In this document: in pieces, positions 61,806 through 64,000 of the stretch
Position numbering within the stretch: the stretch's first letter is position 1
Layout: each line of letters begins with the position of its first letter
From: Caulochytrium protostelioides
Taxonomy: Eukaryota; Chytridiomycota; Caulochytriomycetes; Caulochytriales; Caulochytriaceae
Length of the DNA: 64,000 bases
NCBI GenBank assembly: GCA_003615045.1
Contig: ML014182.1
Span: forward strand, 1 to 64,000
Direction of reading: 5' to 3'
Translations under genes and position numbers: made by a program
The notes under the pieces: model-generated
The model's database searches: none
Seen by the model: the letters and a program-made list of their open reading frames with translations, nothing else
Told to the model about the DNA's origin: nothing

Positions 61806-64000
61806 ATGCGCTTCGCACAGCGCTTCCTGGCCAACCAGCCGATTCCCTGGCGGCAGTAAGGCGCCTGGTGCTCTCTCTGCGATCCGGGCCGCGGCTTGCC
61901 CTGCCCCGATCAGAGACGCGCTCTCTAGCACGACGATCACGACCAAGGCATCGAGTCCCCGCCCATGCCCAGCTGACGCTGAATGCAAGCCAGTAGAACT
62001 CATCGGCCATTCTCGTTTTATTGTTTTTTTTTTTTTCGATCTTAGATATGCGGTCCCGTACGAACACCTGAATCTGCATGTCCGCGAGCGCCGCGATCTG
62101 AGCGTGCTGCTGGCCCAGCTGGCCGAGAGTCTGCAGCGGCTCGATGCGTTCTGGGTGCGTGCGCACACGTTGCTGGTCACGCGGATCCAGGGCCTCCGGC
62201 GCCTGATCCGTCTTGCTGACGGCGGCAGCGACGGCGCCGCCGTCCGCGGCGCCGCCGAGGACGTCCGCCGCCACACCGAGGCGCTGCTGCAGTTCCTTGT
62301 CCTGAATCGCGCGGCGCTCACGCGGCTGGCTGCGAAGGTTCCGCGGCGCTATGGCCGCCGCCACGGCGCTTCCGACCTTACGCCCGCGGCCCGCGTCCAC
62401 GCCGTCCTGGCCCAGGCCGACACCATGGACACAGTCGTCTTTGTCGAGCACGCGGCCGAGGCCGCCGCCCTCTGCGACGAAGCCCGGCGGCTCTGGCCCT
62501 CAGCAGCAGCGACCACGGCGTCCACGCCGGCGTCCACCACGGCGGCGGCTACGGCAGGATGGCTGCACGACCCGCAGGCGGGTCTGTTCCTGAACTACTT
62601 TGCTTCGACCGCGGTCGCCGCCATCGTCGGCTTCGCCCAGACGCCGAACAGCGGCGACGTGGCGGCCCACGGTGCCACGACCGCCACGGTCGCCGCGGCG
62701 GACGACGCCGCGGATGCCCACGACGCGGCCGTCGCGAGCCGTGTACCGGCCGTGCCGTCGGTCGACGTCTTCGAGCGTACCGTGCTGCACTACTGCGCCG
62801 CGCAGGCAGGTCCTTATGCGGCGGTGCCGCTGGGCGCTGTGCCCGACATCGATGTGCGGTGGGACACGCCCGACCACCAGGGCCTGACGCCCGTCGACTA
62901 CGCGTGCCTCAGCGGCAGCCAGTGCTGGGCGACGCGGCTCATCCGCGCCGCCTGCCAAGCCTGCCTCGGTACGAGTCCGCGTCCGCCCGCCGCCACGCTG
63001 CCGGCCACCGCCGCCACGACGGCCACGGGCACGAGCCGCGACCGGTTGACCGGCTTGCTGGCGCGGTGGGCGTGGATGGCGACGCTGGCCAACCAGAACC
63101 ACGTGCTGCAGACCGTTCTGCAGACGGCGGCGGCGCTGCAGATGCCGCCGGCGGCGATCATGCACGTGCGCGAGCCGCTGCTGCCGTGCATCGACACCGG
63201 CGTTGGACGCGTGCTCCCGCACACTGTAACGACCACGTTGCTCATCCTCGCCGTCAAGCGCGGGCAGACCGAGACGTGCCAGGTGCTGCTCAACCACTAC
63301 GCCCGCGCCAGCGCGCTGACGCCGGCGCCCACGGACGGCGCCCGCGGCGACGGCGCTGCGGCGCTCGCGGCCTATGTGGATTTTGCCGACACACGGTTCG
63401 GCCGCACAGCGCTCATGTGGGCCACGCTCTACAACGCCATGGACATCGTGACCCTGTTGCTGCGCGGGCTCGAGGCGCCGGCCGCCACCCTGCTTCCGCG
63501 CGCCGACGTCGCGCTCCGCGATTACGCGGGACTCAACGCCCACGAGTATGCCGTCTACTACGCCTACCCGCCGCTCGCGCTGCTGCTCCAGGCATGCACG
63601 GGACACTACCCGCCGACGCCGACACCGCCCGTCGCGGGCGCGGCGGCGGCGGCGGCATCCGCGTCGCCGTCGTTATCACCATCGTTGTCGTTGTCGCCGC
63701 CGCTGGCCGCCGGGGAGGCGCTGCCGCGGTCCGCATGCCAGACGCGCAAGAGCGCCCATCTGCCGCTGCCGCTGCTCCAGCCAGCGGTCGTGCTTTACCT
63801 GGGCACCTACGACACGCGCCACACGCAGCCGCCGCTCATCTTCACGGACCCCGAATTACAGCACGACTACGACCACCAGTTGCTGACGGTGAGCGTAAGC
63901 GCGTCGCATGCCCATCTGGTGACCACGATGGTCCCACCGCTGCTCGGGCACCGGCACAGCGCGCCGATCGTCTTCTCGGCCGCCGAGCCCGCACAGACCG
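61806..64000 (+). CDS. SPX-ankyrin protein, Pho81/Gde1-like (3' end beyond window)
   Basis: Predicted phosphate-sensing or glycerophosphodiesterase-type protein with an SPX domain that would bind inositol pyrophosphates. Two exons: a tiny first exon 61806-61855 (MRFAQRFLANQPIPWR) and 62046 to the edge, at least 668 residues. The 190-bp intron starts GTAAGG and ends with a T run and TAG; the split codon CA/A is in phase and joins WRQ to YAVPYEHLNLHV, the typical SPX start. SPX helices continue to about residue 130 (LNRAALTRLAAKVPRRYGRR, basic surface). Ankyrin repeats occupy about 270-540 (GLTPVDYACLSG; TLLILAVKRGQTETCQVLLN; GRTALMWATLYNAMDIV). The stretch near the edge (VVLYLGTYDTRHTQPPLI) matches the region between ankyrin and GDPD domains of Gde1/Pho81. 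Whether a GDPD domain follows cannot be seen. Confidence 0.83.

Noticed and set aside
1-64000. CRISPR arrays, insertion sequences or prophage-like elements
   Set aside because: The tandem repeats found have no spacers of regular length, no transposase or integrase is encoded, and the gene set is eukaryotic with spliceosomal introns.

Overview
The window reads as nuclear DNA of a GC-rich, early-diverging zoosporic (flagellated) fungus. Three genes build or equip a motile cilium: CFAP20, IFT70/TTC30 and SPAG16/PF20. They sit beside genes with a fungal character: a fungal-type threonine synthase, an Sfp1/JAZF1-type zinc-finger factor, an SPX-ankyrin (Pho81/Gde1-like) protein and a cytosolic PP2A ending in the canonical TPDYFL. 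Introns are short (about 117-288 bp) with GTAAGN or GTATGT donors. Coding sequence is rich in GCC/GCG/GGC codons and in Ala, Gly, Pro and Ser low-complexity tracts. The exact taxon (chytrid, blastocladiomycete, Caulochytrium-like) cannot be fixed from this sequence alone.

Layout from left to right: tRNA-Val(AAC); a TPR/DnaJ co-chaperone (+); the CCR4-NOT subunit NOT3/5 (-); a circularly permuted mitochondrial GTPase of the NOA1/YqeH/Gep3 type (+); a four-exon SOSS-B single-stranded-DNA-binding protein (+), tail to tail with a two-exon NSUN5/Rcm1 rRNA methyltransferase (-); a two-exon YciI-like mitochondrial protein (+); threonine synthase (+); the replication-licensing factor Cdt1 (-); a two-exon THEM6-like thioesterase (+); an endosomal Na+/H+ exchanger (+); CFAP20 (-), divergent from IFT70 (+); an ankyrin/RCC1/BTB protein of the IBtk type (+); an Sfp1-like factor (+); PP2A catalytic subunit (+); SPAG16 (-); a large protein whose condensation-domain-like fold seems to be split by a coiled coil (+); eIF6 (+); Cms1 (+); and a Pho81/Gde1-like SPX-ankyrin gene running off the right edge (+).

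There is no operon logic. Genes are monocistronic, separated by 0.1-2.6 kb, and unrelated housekeeping functions are interleaved. Two themes recur. Ribosome production and control appears in Rcm1, eIF6, Cms1 and the Sfp1-like factor, plus the mitochondrial GTPase. The cilium appears in CFAP20, IFT70 and SPAG16. Large genes are uninterrupted, while most small genes carry one to three introns near the 5' end. Exon structures were worked out by hand from splice-site phase and family alignment from memory; no database search was run. The most unusual items are the split condensation-like protein, a frame downstream of the thioesterase stop that stays open and holds an exact 33-bp-period repeat, three evenly placed GGCCTATATATA elements in a convergent intergenic region, and twin ACAACGTTGT palindromes after the condensation-like gene.
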